Under the pieces are notes generated by a model. The model had not been told where the DNA came from, did no database searches, and saw nothing but the letters and a program-made list of their open reading frames with translations. From assembly GCF_001667075.1 (NCBI RefSeq), contig NZ_LZIL01000042.1, positions 115,072-179,071 of the forward strand: DNA of 64,000 nt, given 5' to 3'. Shown in pieces: positions 29,774 through 37,478 of the stretch; position 1 is the first letter of the stretch, and each line of letters starts with the position of its first letter. The DNA is from Mycobacterium sp. 852014-52450_SCH5900713. Its GTDB lineage: Bacteria > Actinomycetota > Actinomycetes > Mycobacteriales > Mycobacteriaceae. A program made the translations under genes and the position numbers.

Positions 29774-30106
29774 CTACGACGACCGCACCCACCGCTGAAT
29801 CTCCGGCGTAACGGCGTCGGTGATGTCGTCGAATTCGGGATGCTTCTTGAGGACCGTGCCGATCATCGAGCACACGGGGACGATCCGCTTGCCTTCGCCG
29901 CGAGCCTCGTTGAGCGCCTCCTCGACGAGGATGGTCGCCAGGCCGCGTCCGCCATACGCTGGGTCGATTTCGGTGTGGTAGAAGACGCGCTGGTCGCCGC
30001 GGTCGGCGAAGTCGGCGAGGCCGACCTGCTTGCCTTCCACGGCAATGGTGTACCGGCCCTCCTCGAGGCTGACGGTCGCTTCTGCTCCGGTCTTATCGGC
30101 GGTCAT
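29774..30106 (-). CDS. Small GNAT-type N-acetyltransferase
   Basis: A 110-residue protein of the short GNAT class (YjdJ-like): beta strands GRYTIAVEGKQVGLADF, HTEIDPAYGGRGLATILVEEAL containing the acetyl-CoA loop, and the conserved VCSMIGTVLKKHPEF end. Substrates of this class are generally unknown. It overlaps the pirin gene by 14 nt and reads in the same direction, so it is probably last in a FadE-pirin-GNAT transcript. Confidence 0.88.
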   Translation of the reverse strand: MTADKTGAEATVSLEEGRYTIAVEGKQVGLADFADRGDQRVFYHTEIDPAYGGRGLATILVEEALNEARGEGKRIVPVCSMIGTVLKKHPEFDDITDAVTPEIQRWVRSS

Positions 30107-31076
30107 GGTTGCTTTCCTTTCGTTGCGGTCCTTGTCGAGGCCGCAGCCGAGTGGTCGGCAGCGGCGGGGCGGGCAATCGGGTGAGCGAACCCCGATAGCC
30201 GTGGACGGCGCCGAATCGTTCGTCGCCGTCCTCCCATAGTTCGCGGTAACCCACGATGTCGTCGTGGCTTCGCCCGACGAAGTTCCACCACATCACTATG
30301 TCTTCAGTGAACGGTGTGCCGCCGAGCAGGAGTACCCGGGCGGGCCGATCCCCCACGTTGCGCAGGTGCAGCGACGAAGCGCCGGGGCTCAGGTAGGCGA
30401 GCTCGGCAACCGCCAGCGGGGTCTCCTCCACACGCACGGCGCCCAGATCGCAGAGCACACCGTGCTCGTATGCCGGGTCGACACCGATGTCGAGGCGAGC
30501 GCCGGCGTCGAGATCGATCTGCGCGCCCAGTACCGGTGTGAAGGTATGCACCGGCGACCGGCTGCCGGCCAGTCCGCCGAGGAACACCCGCGCCGTCGCG
30601 CCGGCCAACGACACCGGCTCGGGCACGTAGTGGGCGAAATCGCGGCCGGTGTCGCGATCGGAATCGGGAAGCGCCACCCAGAGCTGGACACCGTGCAAGG
30701 CTGACGGCGACGTCACCGACACCTCGGAATGACCGATACCGGCACCCGCAGTCATGAGGTTGAGCTCGCCTGGCCGCACTGCCGCATGCACCCCGGCGCT
30801 GTCGTTGTGCTCCACTTCCCCACTGAACAACCAACTGACCGTTTGTAATCCGGTGTGCGGATGAGGTGGAACGTCCATGCGCGCCGACGTCGGGCCGTAA
30901 TGGTCGATGAAACACCATGCCCCGATCAGCGAACGGTTCCGTTGCGGAAGCGTGCGCTGCACCCGCATGGCCCGCGGGCCGCCCAGTGGGACCTCCCTGG
31001 GCGCCAGCACCTCGGTGCCCACGCCTGGCGAGGTAGCGCCGGCGAGTTCGACGGGTGTCGACTCAAGGTTGCTCAT
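30093..31076 (-). CDS. Pirin-family cupin protein
   Basis: A 327-residue bicupin. The N-terminal metal site has PPHPHTGLQTVSW and GEVEHNDS, with GHSE further on (His, His, His, Glu), matching pirin. Pirins bind iron and include quercetinases and redox-responsive regulators; which applies is unclear. The C-terminal cupin ends with the family motif IVMWWNFVGRSHDDI. Start ATG 31076. Upstream by 27 nt is the acyl-CoA dehydrogenase gene on the same strand. Confidence 0.92.
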   Translation of the reverse strand: MSNLESTPVELAGATSPGVGTEVLAPREVPLGGPRAMRVQRTLPQRNRSLIGAWCFIDHYGPTSARMDVPPHPHTGLQTVSWLFSGEVEHNDSAGVHAAVRPGELNLMTAGAGIGHSEVSVTSPSALHGVQLWVALPDSDRDTGRDFAHYVPEPVSLAGATARVFLGGLAGSRSPVHTFTPVLGAQIDLDAGARLDIGVDPAYEHGVLCDLGAVRVEETPLAVAELAYLSPGASSLHLRNVGDRPARVLLLGGTPFTEDIVMWWNFVGRSHDDIVGYRELWEDGDERFGAVHGYRGSLTRLPAPPLPTTRLRPRQGPQRKESNHDRR

Positions 31077-31103
31077 GGTCCACTCGACCGTACCCAGACC
31101 CCG

Positions 31104-32486
31104 TTACTTGCTTGGCGGTCGGAGCACCTTCATGGCCAGCCGCATGACGGGTTCGGGCACCCGGTCCTGCATGGAAAGCGCTGTATCGGCGACACGGGAG
31201 CGTAGCGGGGTGCCGCGACCGAAAACCCGGTTCAGCGGGCCGCCGGACGGCTCGAGCACCACATGCAGTGGCGGCGTGCCGACGGCGGCACCCAGCGCGT
31301 TCGCGATCACCATCCGCTGAATCTCGCTCGTGCCCTCAAAAATAGTGTATAGCTTGGCATCCCGATACCACTTCTCCACGGGGTGATCGGTGATGTAGCC
31401 CCAGCCGCCCATGGTTTGAATGGCGCGCTCGGTGGCTTTGACGGCGACCTCGCTGGCGGCCATCTTCGACATCGAGCCTTCCCCGCGCTCGAAGGGAACG
31501 TTGTTGGCTGCCATCCACGACGCCCGCCAGGTCAAGAGCCGCGCCGCGTCGATCTGGGTGGCCAACTCCGCCAGCGGGAAGGCGATGCCCTGGTTGTCGA
31601 TGATCGGTCCGCCGAACGCCTCGCGCTCCGTGGCGTACGCCGTCGCGTACTCGAGCGCCGCGCGCGCGATCCCGATGGCCTGCGCGGCGACCATCGGCCG
31701 CGTCTGCTCGAACGTGCCCAACGTCGCTGAGCCCGATCGCTGGGCGCCCGCAACCACCTCGCGGGCTTTGGCGAGTTTGTGCTCTAGTTTGTCCTGTCCC
31801 CCAAGCAAATTGGCGCCCGGTACGCGGACGCCTTCGAACAACAACTCCGCGGTGTGTGACGCACGGCAGCCGAGCTTGTCCAGCTTGCGCACGAGCTTGA
31901 GCCCGGGCGTGCCACCGGGCACCACAAACAATGCCTGACCACGATGGCCTAGTTCCTCGTCGACCACCGCGTTGACCACGTGCACGTTGGCGATCCCGCC
32001 GTTGCCGATCCACATCTTGTGGCCGTCGATGATCCAGTCGTCACCGTCGCGGCGCGCGTGAGTGCGCAGATTTCGTACGTCGCTGCCGCCCTCGGGTTCC
32101 GAGATCGCCAGGGCGGCAAGCTTGAGATCGCCCGGGGTGCCGAAGCATTCGGGCGCCCATTCCAACATCTGCTCCGGAGATGCTGCCTGCCCGATCGCCG
32201 AAAGGGCCAGCGCTGGCATCACGATCGCCAACCCGATCCCCGCGCAGCCCCAAAACAGCTCCTCCATGAACATCGGCAACGAGAGGCCGGTGGGATCGCC
32301 GATCAGGTCGCGGTAGAACAAGGGGCTGTAAAAGCCGCGCTCGGCCGCCTCCTCCAGGACCGGCCACGGAAACTCCTGCCGTTGGTCGTAGTGGAGCGCC
32401 ACCGGGCGGATCACTTCTTCGGCGAACTCGTGCGTCCGCCGGGCGAGGTCGTGCTGCGCCGCCGTCGGGGTCAGGTCGAACGTCAT
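31104..32486 (-). CDS. Acyl-CoA dehydrogenase (FadE type)
   Basis: A 460-residue flavoprotein. The N-terminal helical domain is followed by the FAD/substrate motif LAISEPEGGSDVRNL, the middle beta domain, and the C-terminal domain with the catalytic region IFEGTSEIQRMVIANALG near 395. It performs alpha,beta-dehydrogenation of acyl-CoA thioesters. At 460 residues it is about 70 longer than the usual 380-390, the extra being a C-terminal tail ending MKVLRPPSK. It heads the transcript with pirin and GNAT. The substrate is not predictable. Confidence 0.92.
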   Translation of the reverse strand: MTFDLTPTAAQHDLARRTHEFAEEVIRPVALHYDQRQEFPWPVLEEAAERGFYSPLFYRDLIGDPTGLSLPMFMEELFWGCAGIGLAIVMPALALSAIGQAASPEQMLEWAPECFGTPGDLKLAALAISEPEGGSDVRNLRTHARRDGDDWIIDGHKMWIGNGGIANVHVVNAVVDEELGHRGQALFVVPGGTPGLKLVRKLDKLGCRASHTAELLFEGVRVPGANLLGGQDKLEHKLAKAREVVAGAQRSGSATLGTFEQTRPMVAAQAIGIARAALEYATAYATEREAFGGPIIDNQGIAFPLAELATQIDAARLLTWRASWMAANNVPFERGEGSMSKMAASEVAVKATERAIQTMGGWGYITDHPVEKWYRDAKLYTIFEGTSEIQRMVIANALGAAVGTPPLHVVLEPSGGPLNRVFGRGTPLRSRVADTALSMQDRVPEPVMRLAMKVLRPPSK

Positions 32487-32575
32487 GGATCCCGCCTCTG
32501 GGTCGACTGACTCGTTCGTGCCGAAGCTCTACCCCGTTGGGTGAGTTAGCAAACGGCCATACCCAGGACGGAGCG

Positions 32576-32992
32576 TCAGGCCGCGGAACGAGGCCCCACT
32601 TGCGCCAGGGGCAGGTGCAAAACCACCGCGGTCACCGGAACGGCCTCATGCTCGTGGTTGGCGAGCAGGGCCGCATTCTCCGGTAGCTGGCGTGAGTTGA
32701 TCTCGCCGGACGCGATGCGCCGCAGGACGTCGTGGGCCTGGGCAAGCTGCTCGCGCTTGCGGTATTGACCCCCGGGAAGTTTGACGCCGGCCCACACGCC
32801 GTACTCCTCGCGGTGCGCGATGGCATGTTGGGCGCACCGACGCTGCTGCGCGAGCGGGCAGCGCCGCAGGCACTGAATGCGCGCCTCGACGGCCGACCGC
32901 TCGTACGCACGGGCCTTCGCCGCGCCGTCGCCACCGTCGTCGTCGGGGTAGCCGAACCACAGTTCCGGGTTGGTAGCGCAGGGGTGTCCCAT
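32576..32992 (-). CDS. whiB5: WhiB-family iron-sulfur transcription factor WhiB5
   Basis: A 138-residue Wbl protein. The four cluster cysteines are in MGHPC, then CLRRC and the cysteine of QQRRCAQH. The CxxxC spacing instead of CxxC is the hallmark of WhiB5 among mycobacterial Wbl proteins. The turn motif GVWAGVKLPGG precedes the basic DNA-contact segment RKREQL. WhiB5 affects virulence and type VII secretion genes in M. tuberculosis. ATG 32992 has AAGGAG six bases upstream; a longer frame to 33163 crosses into the divergent gene's promoter and is rejected. Confidence 0.93.
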   Translation of the reverse strand: MGHPCATNPELWFGYPDDDGGDGAAKARAYERSAVEARIQCLRRCPLAQQRRCAQHAIAHREEYGVWAGVKLPGGQYRKREQLAQAHDVLRRIASGEINSRQLPENAALLANHEHEAVPVTAVVLHLPLAQVGPRSAA

Positions 32993-33024
32993 GTCGGTCT
33001 CCTTGTCGAGCTTGAAACGTAGGC

Positions 33025-33127
33025 AAAAGCGTATACAGACATGGCGCCCGAGCGCAAGAGAAACGAGACGAAAACGTATATACATAGGGATACGCTGCGG
33101 CCTGTGTACTATCCGGCCTATGGCCGG
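33025..33127. promoter_or_regulatory. Shared whiB5 / HTH-gene control region with repeated CGTATA motifs
   Basis: In the 143-nt divergent gap, AAAAGCGTATACAGACAT (33025-33042) and AAAACGTATATACAT (33071-33085) are imperfect direct repeats containing palindromic GTATAC/GTATATAC cores. TACTAT at 33107-33112 is a possible -10 for the + strand gene. CCGGCC-TAT-GGCCGG at 33113-33127 is a perfect 6-bp inverted repeat just before the GTG at 33136. The AT-rich repeats stand out in GC-rich DNA and are good operator candidates for the HTH protein encoded next door. Confidence 0.55.
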
Positions 33128-33135
33128 AGCCTGCG

Positions 33136-33906
33136 GTGAGCCGTGAATCGGCAGGTGCGGCAATCCGCGCTCTGCGAGAGTCGCGCGACTGGTCGCTAGC
33201 CGACCTCGCGGCCGCGACCGGTGTCAGCATCATGGGCCTGAGCTTTCTGGAACGCGGGGCCCGTAAGCCGCACAAAAGCACAGTTCAGAAGGTCGAGAAT
33301 GGCCTAGGCCTCCCGCCGGGCACCTATTCTCGGTTGTTGGTGGCGGCCGATCCGGACGCGGAACTGGCCCGGCTGATGGCCGCGCAACCGCCTGCCGCCG
33401 TCCCCGCCCGGCGCACCGGGCCCGTCGTCGTGGACCGTCACAGCGACACAGAAGTGCTGGAAGGATATGCCGAAGCCCAACTGGAAGCCCTCAAATCCGT
33501 CATCGATCGCTTGCCTGCGACAACATCAAACGAATATGAGACGTATATTCTGTCTGTGATCGCTCAGTGCGTGAAGGCAGAGATGCTGGCCGCCGGCTCC
33601 TGGCGGGTCGCCGTGAACGCTGGCGCGGACTCGACGGACCGGCTGATGACGCACCTCCAAGCCCTCGAGGCGACGCGCACGGCCCTGCTGAAACGACTGC
33701 CAACCAGCTTGAGCGCCCGCTTCGACGGGGCATGTGCGCAGTCGTCGCTGCCCGAGACCGTGATCGCTGCATTGGTGGGTGTCGACGTCGAGGAACTCTG
33801 GGACATCCGCAACCGGGGGGTGATCCCCCCGGGGGCACTCCCCCGCGTGCGCGCCTTCACCGACGCCGTGGAGTCGGGAAGCCAGCTGGGCGAGGGGGCG
33901 CCGTGA
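33136..33906 (+). CDS. XRE-type HTH transcriptional regulator (Rv0023 equivalent)
   Basis: A 256-residue protein, equal in length to the M. tuberculosis orthologue. The N-terminal HTH (about 5-62: AIRALRESRDWSLADLAAATGVSIMGLSFLERG) is of the Cro/C1 type; the rest has helical segments without a known ligand domain. The GTG start gives MSRESAGAAIRALRES. It is divergent from whiB5 and overlaps the NlpC/P60 gene by GTGA, so it may control itself, whiB5 and the downstream run. Confidence 0.9.
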   Translation: MSRESAGAAIRALRESRDWSLADLAAATGVSIMGLSFLERGARKPHKSTVQKVENGLGLPPGTYSRLLVAADPDAELARLMAAQPPAAVPARRTGPVVVDRHSDTEVLEGYAEAQLEALKSVIDRLPATTSNEYETYILSVIAQCVKAEMLAAGSWRVAVNAGADSTDRLMTHLQALEATRTALLKRLPTSLSARFDGACAQSSLPETVIAALVGVDVEELWDIRNRGVIPPGALPRVRAFTDAVESGSQLGEGAP

Positions 33907-34715
33907 CCCAGAGCGAGATCGAGGTGCTCAGCCGTGCTCATGACATGTTCGCCGGTGGCATCCGCCCGTCTTCGGTGGACGCGGGCACCGGGCATTACCG
34001 CAATCTGCTGCAGAGGACGGCCGGGCTGAACGATGGAGTGGCACGCGGCGGCTATCGGCTCGCGGTGGACCACAGCCGGCAACGGCTTGCGGCCGCCGCC
34101 GCCACGGACGCCGCCGCGGCGGGCGTCATCGCCCGTGCCCATCGCGATCGGGCCGAGGCTCGCGACCTGACTGGCGGCGTTCTTGATGAAGCCCGTGCCG
34201 ACGCCGCGGAGGTTCCGGCGACACCGATGGCGCAGCGCGAGGCGATGCGTCGTCGGGCGGCGCGACTGCGGGCCCAGCGCGCGCACGTCCTGTCAGCCCG
34301 TTTCCGGGCGCGTCGACGCCTCGCCGAACTGCGGGCGCTGCGCTACCAACTCCTGCGCCACCGTCCCGCCGGATTGAACGGGCGCGCCGCAATCGCGGTG
34401 CGCGCCGCACTGTCGCGTCTGGGCCGACCCTACGTGTGGGGCGCGACGGGGCCCGACCAGTTCGATTGTTCGGGGCTCGTCCAGTGGAGTTATGCGCAAG
34501 CGGGAATTCGCTTGGACCGCACCACTTATCAGCAGATCAACGACGGGATCCCGGTGCCCCGTTCGCAAGTCCGGCCGGGCGACCTCGTCTTCCCGCACGC
34601 CGGGCATGTCCAGCTGGCCATCGGGAACAATCTGGTAGTCGAGGCGCCCTACTCGGGCGCTTCGGTGCGGATCAGCCCACTAGGCCCCAACGTTGCGATC
34701 CGCCGACCGCTATGA
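33903..34715 (+). CDS. NlpC/P60-family peptidase (Rv0024 equivalent)
   Basis: A 270-residue protein. A helical, Ala/Arg-rich N-terminal part (about 1-155) precedes an NlpC/P60 domain (about 160-270) with catalytic cysteine in [12 protein letters not shown] and histidine in [10 protein letters not shown]. The family cleaves gamma-D-Glu-mDAP bonds in peptidoglycan. No signal peptide is visible, so it is either exported by another route, such as type VII, or acts inside. The GTG at 33903 overlaps the preceding stop; an ORF start at 33567 lies inside the regulator gene. Confidence 0.9.
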   Translation: MTQSEIEVLSRAHDMFAGGIRPSSVDAGTGHYRNLLQRTAGLNDGVARGGYRLAVDHSRQRLAAAAATDAAAAGVIARAHRDRAEARDLTGGVLDEARADAAEVPATPMAQREAMRRRAARLRAQRAHVLSARFRARRRLAELRALRYQLLRHRPAGLNGRAAIAVRAALSRLGRPYVWGATGPDQFDCSGLVQWSYAQAGIRLDRTTYQQINDGIPVPRSQVRPGDLVFPHAGHVQLAIGNNLVVEAPYSGASVRISPLGPNVAIRRPL

Positions 34716-34731
34716 CAAACAGGGTGAGCCG

Positions 34732-35094
34732 ATGACGGAACAAGCAGGACCTTCGGTAGCCGCCATGCAGGCGCGGCAGTCGGCTCTGGCCGGCCAGCAC
34801 GGCACGGCGGCCGACGCCGACCGCGTGCTGGCAGAGGTGCTCACCAGCGCGCATGCCGCGATGCGAGAGGGCGCCAGGCGTCTGGATGCCATCGCCGAGC
34901 AGATCGACCACGCCACCGTGCACCAAGCGAACCTCGCGGTCGATACGCCCATGGGGGCCCGCGAGTTTCAGCGATTCCTGCTGGCCAAACAGCGCGAGAT
35001 CACCGCGGTCGTCGAGGGCGCCCGCGAACTCAGCCGAGCGAAAAAGGCTGTGCTGGAAGGCCTCCGGGACCGGTACGCCGCCGGCAATGCCTAG
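34732..35094 (+). CDS. DUF4226-type small helical protein (Rv0025 equivalent)
   Basis: A 120-residue helical protein, equal in length to Rv0025. The block [24 protein letters not shown] is shared with the next gene (TPAGARDFQRFLIGKLRDI), which defines the DUF4226 family often found near ESX-related genes. ATG 34732 fits the orthologue; RBS GGTGAG. Likely a partner or secreted component in a type VII-like set; function unproven. Confidence 0.85.
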   Translation: MTEQAGPSVAAMQARQSALAGQHGTAADADRVLAEVLTSAHAAMREGARRLDAIAEQIDHATVHQANLAVDTPMGAREFQRFLLAKQREITAVVEGARELSRAKKAVLEGLRDRYAAGNA

Positions 35095-35219
35095 CAAGGC
35101 GGCGATTTCGGTGTCATCCACACCGGCCCGGCACGGTGAATTGATGGCGGGGACCGGCCTGGGTACTGTCGCCGGGCATGGAGGGGTCGCAACGCATCCC
35201 GCAAGGACGTGCGTAGCTG

Positions 35220-36572
35220 ATGTCGGCGCACGAGGAGCTGCTTGCCGCGGTGAAATATGTCCGAGACCGCACCGGTGACCCAAACGCGTGGGTGGCGGGT
35301 CTGTCGCCCGGTGAGCTGGCCGCAGTGATCACCCCGACGACGCGCCCCGAACAGCTGCAGGCGATCGCGGGCAAGATCCGCCAACGAGATGCGGCCGCAC
35401 CGGATCGTGAGCAGGGCGAGGCGGCGGAAGCGATTGCGCACGCCGAAGTTGCTCTGTCACACCAGAATTCGGCGAGTTCTCAGCTAGACATGCAGGTGAT
35501 CACGGCTATCTTGAACGCCCACCTCAACGCCGTCGAAGGCAGTCAAGCGCTGAGCAAGTTGCAGCAAGACACCGAAGCCGCGGTGCGAACACGATCGGAC
35601 CTGGACACTCCGGCCGGAGCGCGCGACTTCCAGCGATTTCTGATCGGCAAGCTCAGAGACATTCGTGCGGTGGTCCTCAACGCGAGCCTCGACGACACGT
35701 CGAAGTCGGCGCTGATGGCCGCCTGGACATCGCTATATGACGCATCCAAGGGAGAACCGAGCAGTCCCGATGAACGGCCGTCGGCACAGACGGTCGGCGC
35801 CGACGCGGCTACGACAGAGGATTCCGAGTGGGATCCGTTGCTCGATTCGTTGTTCGCCGACGATCCGGGCGCCGCAACCGATGATCTGTCGGGAGGTGCT
35901 GTGCCGGAGGTAGCGAGCGCTCCGGCGGCGCCCATGGCTCCTGTGCTGCCGCCCATGCCCAACTTTGGTTCGGGACTGCCGAGCTTCGGCGCGACGCCGG
36001 CCGGGCTGCCACTTCCCAACCTGCAGGGCGACGACACAGCGGATCCGGCGCTGCAGGGCCTCGACGACGAAGGAGTGCCGGACTCCGAGGACGATTCGGA
36101 TCCGAAGACCGAGGCTTCATCCGATCAACCCGGCGACACCGACGGGGACGCTGCGACGCTCGAGGGCGAATCACCACCGGCGGGCCCGACCACGGTGACT
36201 TTGCCCGACGGGGAAACGTTTACGGCGGCCAGCCCCCAGCTGGCGGCGGCAATCAAAGCCGCGGTCGGCGGAGTGGCGATACCAGATGCCTTCCAACAGC
36301 AGGGAATAACGATCCCACCGCCGGGCACCGCGGTGACCAACCCGATCGACGCCTCGCACGTCGCTCCGGCCGATATCGGAATGTTCATCGACCGGCACGC
36401 GCTTGCCCTCGGCGCAGGAAAAGCCCTACTCGATGGCCAAATTCAAGACATCGCCACCGTGAGCGGCCCAAGCTTTCTAGGCTGGGAACATCCGCCGGCC
36501 GCAGCCGCGACCGCGCCGGCGACGCCCGACACACCGACACCCACGCGGCCGGCGACCTCGTCGACCACCTGA
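35220..36572 (+). CDS. DUF4226-domain protein with acidic linker and C-terminal domain (Rv0026 equivalent)
   Basis: A 450-residue protein. The N-terminal DUF4226 helices (about 1-170) are homologous to the preceding gene. An acidic Pro/Asp/Ala-rich linker (about 175-310) follows, and then a conserved C-terminal region (TVTLPDGETFTAASPQLAAA to IDRHALALGAGKALLDG, about 320-420). Helical head, disordered linker and compact tail recall ESX-associated secreted proteins. Nearly the same length as the M. tuberculosis protein. The first 125 nt after Rv0025 hold no other gene. Confidence 0.85.
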   Translation: MSAHEELLAAVKYVRDRTGDPNAWVAGLSPGELAAVITPTTRPEQLQAIAGKIRQRDAAAPDREQGEAAEAIAHAEVALSHQNSASSQLDMQVITAILNAHLNAVEGSQALSKLQQDTEAAVRTRSDLDTPAGARDFQRFLIGKLRDIRAVVLNASLDDTSKSALMAAWTSLYDASKGEPSSPDERPSAQTVGADAATTEDSEWDPLLDSLFADDPGAATDDLSGGAVPEVASAPAAPMAPVLPPMPNFGSGLPSFGATPAGLPLPNLQGDDTADPALQGLDDEGVPDSEDDSDPKTEASSDQPGDTDGDAATLEGESPPAGPTTVTLPDGETFTAASPQLAAAIKAAVGGVAIPDAFQQQGITIPPPGTAVTNPIDASHVAPADIGMFIDRHALALGAGKALLDGQIQDIATVSGPSFLGWEHPPAAAATAPATPDTPTPTRPATSSTT

Positions 36573-36622
36573 CAATAGTTATCTCGCCGGTCTGGCCGGC
36601 GGCCGTGAACAGGAGACAGCGG

Positions 36623-36940
36623 ATGGCAGATTCGATCCATGTGGTCCCCGCGCACTTGCGTCAAGCCGCTGCGCGCCACCAGGAAACCTCCGATTACTTG
36701 CGCACGGTCCCGTCGTCGCACGAGGCGATCCAGGAAAGCCTGGATTCGCTGGGCCCGATCTTCGGTGAACTTCGCGACGCCGGGCGGGAACTGCTTGAGC
36801 TCAGACGACAGTGCTACGAGCAGCAAGCGGCGGACCACGCCGACCTGGCAGACAAATTGGCGGCGTCGGCGACGATGTGGGAACAGCACGAGCAGGATGC
36901 GGCGCGCAGCCTCGGCGGCATCGCTGACCGCGGTCGATGA
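36623..36940 (+). CDS. EspC-like ESX-associated protein (Rv0027 equivalent)
   Basis: A 105-residue helical protein, starting MADSIHVVPAHLRQAAARHQ, a pattern typical of the EspC/DUF2580 family of type VII secretion targets (start xVxPxxLRxxAxxH). ATG 36623 has AGGAGA upstream; the GTG at 36605 is less well placed. Its stop overlaps the next gene by ATGA. Partner of the neighbouring DUF4226 proteins is a reasonable inference. Confidence 0.87.
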   Translation: MADSIHVVPAHLRQAAARHQETSDYLRTVPSSHEAIQESLDSLGPIFGELRDAGRELLELRRQCYEQQAADHADLADKLAASATMWEQHEQDAARSLGGIADRGR

Positions 36941-37248
36941 CGGACGCGAATCCCGCTTTTGACACCGTTCACCCGAGTGGGCACATCCTGGTACGCTCCT
37001 GCCGCGGCGGGTATATGCACAGCGTTGCGCTGAGCGAAGAGGCGATGGAGACCGACGCCCAGACGCTGGCACGAGGCATTTTGCTGACCGCCGACGTGTC
37101 TTGCCTGAAGGCATTGCTCGAGATTCGCGACGAGATCGTGGCGGCCGGTCACACCCCCTCGGCCGAGGTTCCAACCCCGCGAGACCTCGATGCGGCGATC
37201 GAGAAGTTACTCGCGCACAAACTGCGCCGCCGTCACAGCGCCATCTAG
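36937..37248 (+). CDS. DUF2694-type conserved protein (Rv0028 equivalent)
   Basis: A 103-residue protein: MTDANPAFDTVHPSGHILVRSCRGGYMHSV, then LSEEAMETDAQTLARGILLTADVSCLKALLE. Proteins of this type accompany EspC-like genes in mycobacteria. The start overlaps the preceding stop. The fold and role are unknown. Confidence 0.85.
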   Translation: MTDANPAFDTVHPSGHILVRSCRGGYMHSVALSEEAMETDAQTLARGILLTADVSCLKALLEIRDEIVAAGHTPSAEVPTPRDLDAAIEKLLAHKLRRRHSAI

Positions 37249-37252
37249 CGGC

Positions 37253-37396
37253 CTACAACAGCCAGGTCTTGGCCGCCTCGGGATCTGGAGCGATGTCGGT
37301 GGGCGGCTCTACGGGGTTGGGGCCGAACAACTCTCGTGCGCGGGCGAGTAAGGCACGCACCTCATCGAGTTGCTGCTGCAGGGCAGATTCAGCCAT
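37253..37396 (-). CDS. 47-residue hypothetical protein
   Basis: On the opposite strand an ATG at 37396 opens a frame of 47 residues, beginning MAESALQQQLDEVRALLARA and ending in EAAKTWLL, with a helical N-half and Pro-rich middle (FGPNPVEPPTDIAPDPEAA). The amino-acid make-up is protein-like and it fills the space between two + strand genes. No strong RBS is visible. I do not recognise a family. Confidence 0.5.
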   Translation of the reverse strand: MAESALQQQLDEVRALLARARELFGPNPVEPPTDIAPDPEAAKTWLL

Positions 37397-37478
37397 ATCT
37401 GCACGGTACTCAGGCCGTCAAAGCTGCACAATTCACTGATCGAATAAGCCATCCGGCAGATGCCGGTACGCTGAGCCG

